Assembly: GCA_039942715.1 (NCBI GenBank)
Contig: JBDVBY010000006.1
Location: 496,001 to 560,000 of the forward strand
From: JABDJX01 sp039942715
GTDB lineage: Bacteria; Pseudomonadota; Alphaproteobacteria; Rhodobacterales; Rhodobacteraceae
DNA: 64,000 bases
Reading direction: 5' to 3'
Below, in pieces: positions 25,797-34,989 of this stretch. The notes under the pieces were generated by a model. That model saw only the letters and a program-made list of their open reading frames with translations. It did not search any database and was not told the origin of the DNA. Every line of letters starts with the position of its first letter. The first letter of the stretch is position 1. Position numbers and translations under genes: made by a program.

Positions 25797-27110
25797 ATGG
25801 AACAAGCCTCCGTCATCATCCTGTTTCTCTTTGTCCTGTTCACCCTGCTTGGCTCTGGCGTTTGGGTCGGCCTTGCCCTAATGGGCGTTGCCTACGTCGG
25901 AATGGAGCTTTTCGCCTCAGGCCCCACAGGCGACCGCATGGTCACCACGATCTGGAGCGCTTCAAGTAGTTGGACCCTGACCGCCCTACCGATGTTCATC
26001 TGGATGGGTGAAATTCTGTTCCGAACGCGCCTCTCTCAAGACATGTTCCGCGGCCTCGCCCCTTGGATGGCGCGCCTGCCCGGCGGCCTTGTACACACCA
26101 ACATCGTCGGCTGCACCGTCTTTGCTGCCGTTTCCGGATCAAGTGCTGCCACGCTCACAACCGTTGGCAAAATGTCGATCCCCGAGCTGCGCAAGCGCAA
26201 CTACCCCGAACACATGGTGATCGGCACGCTTGCTGGTGCCGCGACCCTTGGCTTGATGATCCCCCCTTCGCTGACACTCATCGTTTATGGCGTCTCGATC
26301 AACGAAAGTATCATCAAACTGTTCTTTGCTGGCATCCTGCCGGGTCTTGTCCTTGCCGCAATGTTCATGGCTTACGCGGGCATTTATTCAAAGGTCGGCA
26401 AAGACTGGAATCCCGATCAGGAAACCGGCATGAGCTTGGGTCAAAAGCTCGCCAACTCGCGCTTTTTGATCCCTGTGATGCTGTTGATCGCGACCGTGAT
26501 TGGTTCAATGTTCCTTGGCTTTGCAACCGCGACCGAAGCCGCAGCCATTGGTGTCATCGGCGCATTGGTTCTTGCCACACTCCAAGGCTCGCTCAACTGG
26601 GAAACATTCACCGCAAGCCTGATGGGTGCCACGCGCACGTCCGCAATGATCGCGCTGATCCTCGCGGGTGCGGCCTTCCTATCCTTAGCTATGGGCTTCA
26701 CTGGCCTGCCACGCGGGCTTGCCGATCTGATCGCCACATGGGAGCTGAGCCGCTTTGAACTCCTTATGGTACTGCTCGTCTTTTACATCATCCTGGGCAT
26801 GTTCCTTGATGGCATTTCCTCGGTTGTCCTGACGATGGCTGTGGTTGAGCCGATGGTGCGCGAAGCAGGCATTGACATGATTTGGTTCGGCATCTTCATC
26901 GTCGTGGTCGTCGAGATGGCACAGATTACCCCGCCCATCGGGTTCAACCTTTTCGTCTTGCAAGGCATGACCGACCACGAAATGGGCTACATCGCAAAGG
27001 CCGCGATTCCAATGTTCCTGATCATGGTGGTGATGGTGTTTGTGTTGATCTGGTTCCCTGAACTTGCGACTTGGCTGCCGGAAAACGTGCGCAAAAGCCC
27101 GAGCGGCTAG
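25797..27110 (+). CDS. dctM: TRAP transporter large permease (DctM)
   Basis: A 437-aa membrane protein with about 12 helices. Family signatures include GCTVFAAVSGSSAATL, IPPSLTLIVYG and ITPPIGFNLFVLQG, the pseudo-repeated ion/solute-binding region. It is the sodium-coupled transport subunit. ATG 25797 follows the dctQ stop by 4 bp; an upstream in-frame start would overlap dctQ and lacks family residues. It is directly followed by a carrier gene whose GTG abuts its stop. Confidence 0.92.
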   Translation: MEQASVIILFLFVLFTLLGSGVWVGLALMGVAYVGMELFASGPTGDRMVTTIWSASSSWTLTALPMFIWMGEILFRTRLSQDMFRGLAPWMARLPGGLVHTNIVGCTVFAAVSGSSAATLTTVGKMSIPELRKRNYPEHMVIGTLAGAATLGLMIPPSLTLIVYGVSINESIIKLFFAGILPGLVLAAMFMAYAGIYSKVGKDWNPDQETGMSLGQKLANSRFLIPVMLLIATVIGSMFLGFATATEAAAIGVIGALVLATLQGSLNWETFTASLMGATRTSAMIALILAGAAFLSLAMGFTGLPRGLADLIATWELSRFELLMVLLVFYIILGMFLDGISSVVLTMAVVEPMVREAGIDMIWFGIFIVVVVEMAQITPPIGFNLFVLQGMTDHEMGYIAKAAIPMFLIMVVMVFVLIWFPELATWLPENVRKSPSG

Positions 27111-28007
27111 GTGCCGCTTTTTCTCTTTGCAGCACGCCACGCCCGCTGGTGCCTGATCCTAGGGCTAATTGCAGGGCTCGCTTTGCCCGGATTAGCCGCG
27201 ATCTTAAAGCCGTGGTTGCCACATCTCGTCGCCGGCCTCCTGTTTCTTTCCGCACTGCGCATTGGCCCCAAAGCAGCACTTGGCAACCTGACCGACTTGC
27301 GCCGCACTTTAAGCATACTGACGGCCTATCAGGTCGCGCTGCCACTGATCATCCTTGCGCTCTTCACGGTGTTTGGCCTTGCCAGCGCTACAATGGCACT
27401 TGCGATTATCCTGCTGTGCGCGGGACCATCAGTGACCGGTTCTCCAAACTTCACAGCACTCATGGGACACGATCCGGCCCCACCCATGCGCCTGTTGATC
27501 CTTGGAACAGCGCTCTTTCCGCTCACTGTCTTGCCGATATTTTGGCTCACTCCGGGCCTTGGCGACTTCAGCATTGTCCTCTCGGCGACGCTACGCCTGA
27601 TCTCTGTCATCCTTATTGCTGCCGCTGCGGGATTTGCCCTCCGGATCGCCTGGGCACCGGATGCCACCCAAATCAGAGCCATAGACGGCGTCAGCGCGAT
27701 TACGCTTGGCATCATCGTCGTCGGATTGATGTTCGCACTTGCCCCAGCGCTCAGCACAGACCCCATATTGGTTGCAAAGTGGATGATCCTCGCGCTGGCA
27801 GTAAACTTCGGACTGCAGTTAGCAGCGTTCAAAGCCTTGCGCGCGCCCGGCGAAGCCATTGTCGCAGGCAACCGCAACATCGCGCTTTACCTTGTTGCCT
27901 TGCCCACAAACATCACCGATCCTTTGCTGATCTTCATCGGCTGCTATCAAATCCCGATGTATCTAACCCCGATGATCATGGCCCGTCTCTATCGCAAAGC
28001 GCCCTGA
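27111..28007 (+). CDS. Bile acid:Na+ symporter (BASS)-like membrane protein
   Basis: A 298-aa protein with about ten hydrophobic helices and the BASS-like central segment LLCAGPSVTGSPNFTALMGHD (about residues 101-120). It starts with GTG immediately after the dctM stop, so it is coupled to the TRAP genes. It may export or import a related organic acid. AEC-type auxin-efflux carriers are a less likely alternative. It converges on the phosphohexomutase gene with no gap. Confidence 0.68.
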   Translation: MPLFLFAARHARWCLILGLIAGLALPGLAAILKPWLPHLVAGLLFLSALRIGPKAALGNLTDLRRTLSILTAYQVALPLIILALFTVFGLASATMALAIILLCAGPSVTGSPNFTALMGHDPAPPMRLLILGTALFPLTVLPIFWLTPGLGDFSIVLSATLRLISVILIAAAAGFALRIAWAPDATQIRAIDGVSAITLGIIVVGLMFALAPALSTDPILVAKWMILALAVNFGLQLAAFKALRAPGEAIVAGNRNIALYLVALPTNITDPLLIFIGCYQIPMYLTPMIMARLYRKAP

Positions 28008-29384
28008 CTATTGTTGGCAGCTCAAAGCACGCCGCAGATTATCCAATGCCTCATCAAGCAAAGCCCGCGCTGCAGTCTCGCTTTCGGCTTCAACATAGCA
28101 GCGCAATTCTGGCGCATTGCCCGATGGGCGAACGTGCAGCACGTGCCCGGTGTCAAAAGTAAGACGCGCGCCCTCAGTTGTGTCCGTGCTCACAAGTTTG
28201 CCAAGCCCTTCAGGCACGACTGAATGGTTGCCCTCCAAAAGCGCGTCAACCAAAGCCAAAGACTTCTCACGTGGAATGTCTTTTAGTCGATCCGTCGCTG
28301 TGCGCCGCTCCGGAAACGCCGCCAACATCGCAGAGATCGAACCAGTCTCGCGCGATGCAGAGATAACCGCCAAAAGAGGAAGCATCGCATCGCGAGTCAT
28401 AAGTTTTTCCATCCGCCTCCCGCCGTCGTCCAAATCAAAACCCAAAAGGAACCCACCGTTGGGCTCATAGCCCACGACACCGCCGCCGCGCGTTTCCATT
28501 TCTGCAATTACGTAAGGAGAGCCAATTTTTGTCCGGCTCACATCAAAGCTGTTCATCAGGTCAACCAACGTATTGGCTGAAACAGTCGTCACTACATCGC
28601 GCGCGCCACACCAGCGTGCAGTAATCGGGCCTAATATATCGCCAGGGGTCACCTGCCCTTTGTCGTCTGCCAAAAGCGGGCGATCTGCATCCCCATCTGT
28701 TGACACAATCACATCGAGCTTTTCCGTGCGGACCCAGTCAGCCAGTCGCGCGCGCGTCTGGATATCCACCGCTTCGGTGTCGACCGGAACGAACGTCTTT
28801 GAAATGCCCAATGGCACCACGTCTGCGCCCAAAGCGCTCAAAATCTCCGGCAAAACGTCGCTGGCAGCAGAAGAATGTATCCAAACGCCAACGCGCACAT
28901 CGCGCAAAGCGTCTTTGGGCAATCCGTCTTTGTAGCGCGCCACATAGTTATCACGCGCCTGAGCGTTAATCACAGCGTCGCTTAGGGCGCCTCTTGGCGC
29001 CTTCCGCAAAGCTACCGCCTCGGCCAACGGGCCTTCGTCTGCCTTAGTAAACTCGCCTGCGCGGGTATAAAACTTCAGACCATTGCGATCCGCCGGGATA
29101 TGACTGCCCGTGACCATGATCGCGATCGAGCCTGCCTTTTGTGCCGCAAGCGCAAGCGCCGGTGTGGGCAAGACACCGCAATCTATGACCGAAACACCCT
29201 CTTCGGCCGCACCGCGCGCCACCGCTGCGGCCATCCGAGGCGAGCTGTCGCGCTTGTCTTGCCCAATATAGAGCGGCGCGCCTGTACCGTGCTGGGCAAC
29301 GAATGCAGCCGCATATCGGCCAACCAGATCATCGGTCAGATCAACGGCTAAGCCGCGCAGACCGCTTGTTCCAAATTCCGGCAC
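28008..29384 (-). CDS. Phosphomannomutase/phosphoglucomutase family enzyme
   Basis: A 458-aa alpha-D-phosphohexomutase. The phosphoserine loop is TGSHIPADRNG (Ser about 94), the metal loop is STDGDADRPLL (about 235), the sugar-specificity loop is GYEPNGG and the phosphate-binding loop RPSGNAPELR is near the C-terminus, so all four functional regions are present. The active loop reads TGSHIP rather than the common TASHNP. It interconverts hexose 1- and 6-phosphates. It lies 7 bp after the hydroxyacid dehydrogenase gene and is probably cotranscribed with it. Confidence 0.9.
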   Translation of the reverse strand: MPEFGTSGLRGLAVDLTDDLVGRYAAAFVAQHGTGAPLYIGQDKRDSSPRMAAAVARGAAEEGVSVIDCGVLPTPALALAAQKAGSIAIMVTGSHIPADRNGLKFYTRAGEFTKADEGPLAEAVALRKAPRGALSDAVINAQARDNYVARYKDGLPKDALRDVRVGVWIHSSAASDVLPEILSALGADVVPLGISKTFVPVDTEAVDIQTRARLADWVRTEKLDVIVSTDGDADRPLLADDKGQVTPGDILGPITARWCGARDVVTTVSANTLVDLMNSFDVSRTKIGSPYVIAEMETRGGGVVGYEPNGGFLLGFDLDDGGRRMEKLMTRDAMLPLLAVISASRETGSISAMLAAFPERRTATDRLKDIPREKSLALVDALLEGNHSVVPEGLGKLVSTDTTEGARLTFDTGHVLHVRPSGNAPELRCYVEAESETAARALLDEALDNLRRALSCQQ

Positions 29385-29391
29385 ACTCTTA

Positions 29392-30348
29392 TTATCCGTT
29401 TAAATGCTGACACTCTGGTACGCAGGCCTTGATCGACCCATTCGACAACCAGCTTTCCAGATTTTCGCACACAAGCGCGCCCATCGCATCGCGGGTTTCA
29501 ACGGTGGCAGAGCCGATGTGAGGCGCAAGCACCGTGTTGTTCAAAGCTTTCAACGCATCGGGAATGTGAGGCTCGCCTTCAAACACATCCAGCCCAGCTG
29601 CGCCCAAACGCCCATCTTGCAATGCAGAAATCATCGCCACTTCATCAACGACCGAACCGCGCGCGACATTGATCAATATACCCTCGGGCCCAAGTGCATC
29701 CATCACTTCGGCGTTAACCAGATGCTTAGTCGCAGCGCCACCGGGTGTGATCACCACCAACACATCACAGGCGTGCGCCATTTCAACCAGATCAGCGTAA
29801 TAGGTATAAGGCACGTCTTTCTTGCTGCGGGTGTGATAAACGATCGTTGCATCAAACATAGTCGCCATCTCGGCAATTGTCTGACCAATCCGCCCAAGGC
29901 CCAGAATACCAACCGTGCGCCCGCGCACAGATTTGGTCAGCGGGTAGTTCCCTTTTTCTTCCCACATACCAGAGCGCGCCCAAGCATCGCCGGGGATTAG
30001 CTGTTTTGACGCCGCCAACCACAGCATGATCGTCGTATCCGCCACTTCGTCATTCAAAACATCCGGCGTGTGCCCAACCAGAATACCGCGCCGCGCCGCT
30101 TCTTGTGCATCAATCGAGTCGTACCCCACGCCAAAACTTGAAATAACTTTCAAATCAGGCAGGGCGGCCATGACTTCGGGCTTGATCCCGCTAAAGGTGG
30201 CAACCGCGACGATCCCCGCACCTTCTTTGGCGAGAAAGTCCGCCACGCCATCACTTGGCAGGTCAATCACATCATATAATGTCGCAATGCGCGCGCGCAC
30301 TTGAGGCAAGCCCCCACCAATGAGGAGAAGTCTGGGAGTGTCGGTCAT
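29392..30348 (-). CDS. D-isomer 2-hydroxyacid dehydrogenase
   Basis: A 318-aa NAD-dependent dehydrogenase. The Rossmann motif GLGRIGQTIA is at about 149-158, the catalytic Arg is in NVARGSVVDE, the Glu is in the FEGEPHIP region and the His is in HIGSATVETR. It reduces or oxidises 2-oxo/2-hydroxy acids such as glyoxylate, hydroxypyruvate or a sugar-derived acid. It is divergent from the denD operon with a 100-bp gap, so a role in the same sugar-acid pathway is reasonable but unproven. Confidence 0.88.
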   Translation of the reverse strand: MTDTPRLLLIGGGLPQVRARIATLYDVIDLPSDGVADFLAKEGAGIVAVATFSGIKPEVMAALPDLKVISSFGVGYDSIDAQEAARRGILVGHTPDVLNDEVADTTIMLWLAASKQLIPGDAWARSGMWEEKGNYPLTKSVRGRTVGILGLGRIGQTIAEMATMFDATIVYHTRSKKDVPYTYYADLVEMAHACDVLVVITPGGAATKHLVNAEVMDALGPEGILINVARGSVVDEVAMISALQDGRLGAAGLDVFEGEPHIPDALKALNNTVLAPHIGSATVETRDAMGALVCENLESWLSNGSIKACVPECQHLNG

Positions 30349-30448
30349 TGCAAACGGTCCTTATCGCAATCAGTGTCTCTAGAAGGCTCTAGTGGAACCG
30401 GCCTGAGAATTCTAGAGTGCCTCAGAACAGACAAGAGGGAATTGGGAC

Positions 30449-31417
30449 ATGGGACAGCACTTGATTATCGGCGGCGGCGGTATGGTTGGCCAGAAATTGG
30501 CGTATGCCTTGGCCGCGTCACCGATTGCGCCAGACGACACCGTTACACTGTTCGATCTCGGATTTCCCGAAGAAGGTGCCCCCGCTGCAAAGCGCGTCAT
30601 AGGCAATGCAACAGACGCCGCTTTGATCAAATCGCTTGTGGCGACGCGTCCGGACACGATTTTTCACCTCGCAGCCATCGTTTCAGGGCAAGCCGAGACC
30701 GACTTTGATTTAGGTTGGCAAGTGAACATGGCCGCGTTTCAAACCTTTCTCGAAGCTGTGCGTAGCGAACATGTGGCTTCAGGCGGCACCTATCGCCCGC
30801 GCGTCATCTTCACATCGTCTATCGCCGTCTTTGGCCCACCTTTCCCCGAAAAAATTGACGACGCATTTCTATGCGCGCCCCAAACCTCCTACGGCGCGCA
30901 AAAGGCGATTAGCGAACTGCTGCTCAACGACTACATCCGCAAAGGCTTTTGTGACGGCATGTCGATCCGATTGCCAACGATCTGCGTGCGCCCCGGCAAG
31001 CCCAATCTGGCTGCATCGTCGTTCTTTTCGGGCATCATCCGTGAACCGCTTAATGGACAGGAAGCAATCCTACCGGTTGACACAGATGTGCGCCACTGGC
31101 ACGCCTCACCGCGCTCTGCTGCCGGGTTCTTGCATCACGCCGCGACGCTCGACACCTCGCACCTTGGAAATCGGCGCGCCATGAACCTGCCAGGTGTGTC
31201 TTGCACCGTCGAAGAGCAAATCGAAGCCCTGCGCGAGATTGCAGGCAACGACGTTGTCGCGCTGATCAAACCTGTGCCGGACGACGCAATCCGCACCATT
31301 GTCTCTGGTTGGCCACGCAACTTTGACCCAAAACGCGCGATCGACCTTGGTTTCAAAGCCGAACCGAATTTTCACGAGATTATCCGCGTCTATATTGATG
31401 AGGATCTAAAAGCCTAA
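30449..31417 (+). CDS. denD: D-erythronate dehydrogenase-like NAD-dependent epimerase/dehydratase family enzyme
   Basis: A 322-aa extended SDR. It has GGGGMVGQKLA near the N-terminus, HLAAIVSGQAETDFDLG in the middle, the catalytic TSS and YGAQKAISELLL (Y-x3-K), and RPGKPNLAASSF...GIIREPLNG. These agree with DenD, which oxidises D-erythronate to 2-keto-D-erythronate, as I recall that family. The usual partners OtnK, OtnC and OtnI are absent, so the acid handled here may differ. It heads a five-gene operon. The ribosome site is GAGGGAA. Confidence 0.78.
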   Translation: MGQHLIIGGGGMVGQKLAYALAASPIAPDDTVTLFDLGFPEEGAPAAKRVIGNATDAALIKSLVATRPDTIFHLAAIVSGQAETDFDLGWQVNMAAFQTFLEAVRSEHVASGGTYRPRVIFTSSIAVFGPPFPEKIDDAFLCAPQTSYGAQKAISELLLNDYIRKGFCDGMSIRLPTICVRPGKPNLAASSFFSGIIREPLNGQEAILPVDTDVRHWHASPRSAAGFLHHAATLDTSHLGNRRAMNLPGVSCTVEEQIEALREIAGNDVVALIKPVPDDAIRTIVSGWPRNFDPKRAIDLGFKAEPNFHEIIRVYIDEDLKA

Positions 31418-31421
31418 CGTC

Positions 31422-32351
31422 ATGCTCACTTCGGATAAAATCGACCGCTTTCATGCAAACGGCTTTCTCGTCGTCGAGGACGTCTTGCCTGCCGAAACGC
31501 TGAATGCGGTGCGCGCAGAATACAACGCTCTGCTGAGCGGTTTGATCGCGACGTGGGGCATGGATGAAGTGGCGGACGCCTCGTTTGAAGAAAAGCTCTT
31601 GGCGGCCTACAGCCAAGGGCGCGACTGGTTCCAGCCCATGGATATCTCGCTGCCCGGCGACCGGATTACTGGTGACACACCAATGCATTTCGGTCCTGCG
31701 GTGTTCGAGATGATCACAGCGCCACAGCTTTTGGATATGGTCGAAGACCTGATTGGCCCAGAAATAACTTCGAACCCGATCCAGCATGTGCGCATCAAAC
31801 CGCCTGAACATACGCTCGACAAAGATGAAATCCGCGCCCACGTGGGCGGCACCGACTGGCATCAAGATCGCGCGGTTGCCCTTGAGGAGGCAGATCAAAC
31901 CGACATGGTCACGGTCTGGCTTGCGATCACGGATGCCACCGTCGAAAACGGGTGCCTTCAGATGGTCCCAAATGAAAACGCGCTTTTGCCGCACTGCCCA
32001 CAACGCCAAACCTCAATCGCGGACGGTTACATCGATAAGTCGCGCGCGCAGCCCCTGCCTGTTAAAGCGGGCGGCGCTGTTGTGTTTCACCCAATGACGC
32101 CGCACGCCTCTTTGCCTAATCGCTCGGACGGAATTCGCTGGTCGTTTGATTTGCGTTTCAACAAAACCGGGCAACCCACAGGGCGTGCGCATTTCCCCGA
32201 ATTTGTCGCGCGCTCAAAATCAAACCCCAGCGCCGAGTTGCACGACTGGCGCGCATGGCGCGCTCTTTGGGAAGAAACACGCGCCTACCTCGCTGCCCAT
32301 CCTCACATCGACATTCACCGTTGGAGCGCGGACGCACCTGTTTGCGCATAA
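31422..32351 (+). CDS. Phytanoyl-CoA dioxygenase (PhyH) family protein 1
   Basis: A 309-aa Fe(II)/2-oxoglutarate dioxygenase-like protein. The metal triad is visible as H147-x-D149 (TDWHQDRA) and distal H228 (PMTPHAS), with Arg near 239 for 2-oxoglutarate. It should hydroxylate a small molecule with 2-oxoglutarate and oxygen. It lies 4 bp after denD and is separated by the UxaA-like and Gfo/Idh genes from a second PhyH protein. The substrate is unknown. Confidence 0.85.
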   Translation: MLTSDKIDRFHANGFLVVEDVLPAETLNAVRAEYNALLSGLIATWGMDEVADASFEEKLLAAYSQGRDWFQPMDISLPGDRITGDTPMHFGPAVFEMITAPQLLDMVEDLIGPEITSNPIQHVRIKPPEHTLDKDEIRAHVGGTDWHQDRAVALEEADQTDMVTVWLAITDATVENGCLQMVPNENALLPHCPQRQTSIADGYIDKSRAQPLPVKAGGAVVFHPMTPHASLPNRSDGIRWSFDLRFNKTGQPTGRAHFPEFVARSKSNPSAELHDWRAWRALWEETRAYLAAHPHIDIHRWSADAPVCA

Positions 32352-32420
32352 AGTCCACCCGTTGACAGTTGGCGCTGGCAGAGAGACTGTGAAGCGGCCC
32401 AATAAAAACAAAGTGCTCTT

Positions 32421-33938
32421 ATGACAGACCAGCTTACAGTCCGCCTTGATTCCTCTGACAACGTGGTGATCGCCACTCGTGCCCTTGAGGCAGGTACACC
32501 CATCGAAGATGTCACGACAACCGGGCTGGTGCCATCGGGTCACAAGATCGCAACCAAGCCCATCGCCAAGGGCGGCGAAATCCGCAAATATGCTCAGTTG
32601 ATCGGCTTTGCCGCAACCGACATCGCGCCCGGCGATCATGTGCACACCGACAATACCGAGTTTCGCAATACCAACGTTGACCATGCATTCGGCACAAACT
32701 TGCGCCTTGTAGAAGATGTTTCCGACGCCGCGCGCGACACGTTTATGGGGTTTCGCCGTGAAAACGGGAGCGTCGGCACCCGCAACTATATCGCGGTGGT
32801 TACATCTGTGAATTGCTCCGCCACTGCCGCGCGTAAGATCGCCGACGCCTTTGGCCCCGAACAGCTTGCCGCCTATCCAAACGTTGACGGTGTTGTCGCC
32901 TTTGTGCACGGCACCGGATGCGGCATGGCAGGCGACGGGGATGGTTTTGAGGCGCTGCAACGCGTGATGTGGGGCTATGCGCGGCATCCGAACCACGCAG
33001 CTGTTTTGATGGTTGGGCTGGGCTGCGAAATGAACCAGATTGACTGGTTGCTGGACGCCTACGGCCTGAAACAAGGCCCGACATTTCAGACAATGAACAT
33101 CCAAAACGTGGCAGGTCTTCAGCGCACAATCGAAGTCGGCATCGAGAAAATTCACGCTATGCTGCCGCTGGCAAATGCAGTCAGCCGCACCAAATGCCCT
33201 GCTTCGGAATTAAAGGTCGCTCTACAGTGTGGGGGGTCGGATGCGTGGTCTGGCGTGACGGCAAATCCCGCCTTGGGCTATGCTTGCGATCTTTTGGTGG
33301 CGCAAGGCGGCACTGGAGTGTTGGCGGAAACGCCCGAGATTTATGGCGCAGAGCATTTGCTCACAGCACGCGCCGCCTCTCCTGAGATCGGCGAACGCCT
33401 GATCGGGTTGATCGACTGGTGGGAGGATTACACCGCGCGCAACAAAGGGTCGATGGACAACAACCCCTCGCCGGGCAACAAAAAAGGCGGACTGACGACC
33501 ATTCTCGAAAAATCACTAGGCGCAGCGGCCAAAGGCGGCACGACACCACTGACGGGTGTCTACAAATACGCCGAGGAGGTCCGCGCCAAAGGGTTCACCT
33601 TCATGGATAGCCCCGGATATGACCCGGCGTCCGTCACTGGGCAAATCGCAGGTGGATGCAATCTCGTCTGCTTTACCACCGGGCGCGGATCAGCCTTTGG
33701 CTCAAAACCTGCGCCGACAATCAAGGTTGCTACCAACTCGACTATGTACAACCGGATGAGTGGCGACATGGATATCAACGCAGGCTCGATCATTTCAGAC
33801 GGCGTGACGCTAGAAGAAAAGGGTCGCGAGATTTATGAGCTCTTCCTGCGTGTCGCCAGCGGCGAGGCATCAAAGTCTGAGGCGCAAGGTCTTGGCGACT
33901 TTGAGTTTGTTCCTTGGCAAATCGGAGCCGTGATGTGA
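32421..33938 (+). CDS. UxaA family sugar-acid dehydratase (altronate dehydratase-like)
   Basis: A 505-aa UxaA/GarD-type dehydratase. The N-terminal SAF domain covers about residues 1-90 and the C-terminal catalytic part includes VNCSATAARKIAD, FVHGTGCGM and VGLGCEMNQ, whose cysteines could hold a metal or Fe-S centre. The family dehydrates altronate, galactarate or related sugar acids to 2-keto-3-deoxy acids. It is the central enzyme of this operon, implying that the compound processed is a sugar acid. Confidence 0.87.
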   Translation: MTDQLTVRLDSSDNVVIATRALEAGTPIEDVTTTGLVPSGHKIATKPIAKGGEIRKYAQLIGFAATDIAPGDHVHTDNTEFRNTNVDHAFGTNLRLVEDVSDAARDTFMGFRRENGSVGTRNYIAVVTSVNCSATAARKIADAFGPEQLAAYPNVDGVVAFVHGTGCGMAGDGDGFEALQRVMWGYARHPNHAAVLMVGLGCEMNQIDWLLDAYGLKQGPTFQTMNIQNVAGLQRTIEVGIEKIHAMLPLANAVSRTKCPASELKVALQCGGSDAWSGVTANPALGYACDLLVAQGGTGVLAETPEIYGAEHLLTARAASPEIGERLIGLIDWWEDYTARNKGSMDNNPSPGNKKGGLTTILEKSLGAAAKGGTTPLTGVYKYAEEVRAKGFTFMDSPGYDPASVTGQIAGGCNLVCFTTGRGSAFGSKPAPTIKVATNSTMYNRMSGDMDINAGSIISDGVTLEEKGREIYELFLRVASGEASKSEAQGLGDFEFVPWQIGAVM

Positions 33939-33993
33939 GCCAAATCTATTCCAAGAAGTTTGGCCGGAACTTTAGAAATTTCTGCGCCCGACA

Positions 33994-34989
33994 ATGACCC
34001 GACTTGTCCTTGCCGGAGCTGGTGCAATTGGCCGCCGCCATTTGGAGCACATCGCCGACCACCCAGACCTAACACTCGCCGCAGTCATTGATCCAAACCC
34101 GGATGTCACCAAGCTGACTGACGCCCCAGTCTTTGCGACATTGGAAGGTGCGAACATTGATGCGGACGGGATCGTCATAGCGACTCCCACCCAAGATCAC
34201 GAACAAACGTTTGCCCAAGCAGCTGAACGCGGGTGGAGCGCTTTAGTTGAAAAGCCCATTGCCTCTGATTTGAACGCCGCAGATCGAATGATCGCCACCG
34301 CAGCCAAATGTGGTGTGCATATTTTGACGGGTCATCATCGCCGCTTTCATCCCAAAGTTCGCGCCCTGCGCGGCGCTTTGGACATGATTGGCCAACCGGT
34401 GCTTGCAAACGTGATGTGGTCAGTCAAAAAACCCGAGGGCTACTTTGATGTTCCATGGCGCGCAGGTGCAGACGGAGCGCCTGTGCGGATGAATGTTTCT
34501 CACGAGCTTGATCTGCTACAATTCGTCTTTGGGCCGGTCTCTGACGTAGCTGGATTGGGCGGAAACCCAGTGCGCAAGGCCGCGCGTGTAGAGAGCGGCG
34601 GACTGGTTCTCTCTTTCGAAAGCGGTCTGATCGCGACAGTGACGTTTGCCGACACAGCACCATCGCCCTACGGGTTCGAACACGGCACAGGCGAAAACCC
34701 AAACATCGCGCATACCGGTGAAAACTCTATGCACATCACGGGCACAAAAGGCGCGATTGCCTTCCCATCCCTAACATTTTGGCGCGGTGGGAAAGACTGG
34801 GGGGAACTGCCAGTGCAAGAGCAGATACCAAGCGAAAACGGCACGCCCTTGATCGACCAGTTTGAGCATTTTGCGCGTGTCATCAAAGGCTTGGAGAAAC
34901 CTATCAACGATGGGACCGCAGGGCGACGCACCTTGGAATTGACTTTATTGGTTGAGCGTCTGACCCTGCCAAGGGGAGTATCGTCATGA
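33994..34989 (+). CDS. Gfo/Idh/MocA family oxidoreductase
   Basis: A 331-aa NAD(P)-dependent sugar or cyclitol oxidoreductase. The N-terminal Rossmann motif is AGAGAIGRRH, the EKP motif is VEKPIASDL (about 88-96) and the catalytic-His region is near 170 (RMNVSHELDLL). It oxidises hydroxyls of sugars or inositols. It has a weak ribosome site 55 bp after the dehydratase and overlaps the second PhyH gene by 4 bases. Confidence 0.88.
   Translation: MTRLVLAGAGAIGRRHLEHIADHPDLTLAAVIDPNPDVTKLTDAPVFATLEGANIDADGIVIATPTQDHEQTFAQAAERGWSALVEKPIASDLNAADRMIATAAKCGVHILTGHHRRFHPKVRALRGALDMIGQPVLANVMWSVKKPEGYFDVPWRAGADGAPVRMNVSHELDLLQFVFGPVSDVAGLGGNPVRKAARVESGGLVLSFESGLIATVTFADTAPSPYGFEHGTGENPNIAHTGENSMHITGTKGAIAFPSLTFWRGGKDWGELPVQEQIPSENGTPLIDQFEHFARVIKGLEKPINDGTAGRRTLELTLLVERLTLPRGVSS

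Noticed and set aside
26063..28162. Long plus-strand frames in alternative phase over dctM and the carrier gene
   Set aside because: They are rich in Cys, His and Arg as typical of shifted frames, while the real frames have full membrane-protein signatures.
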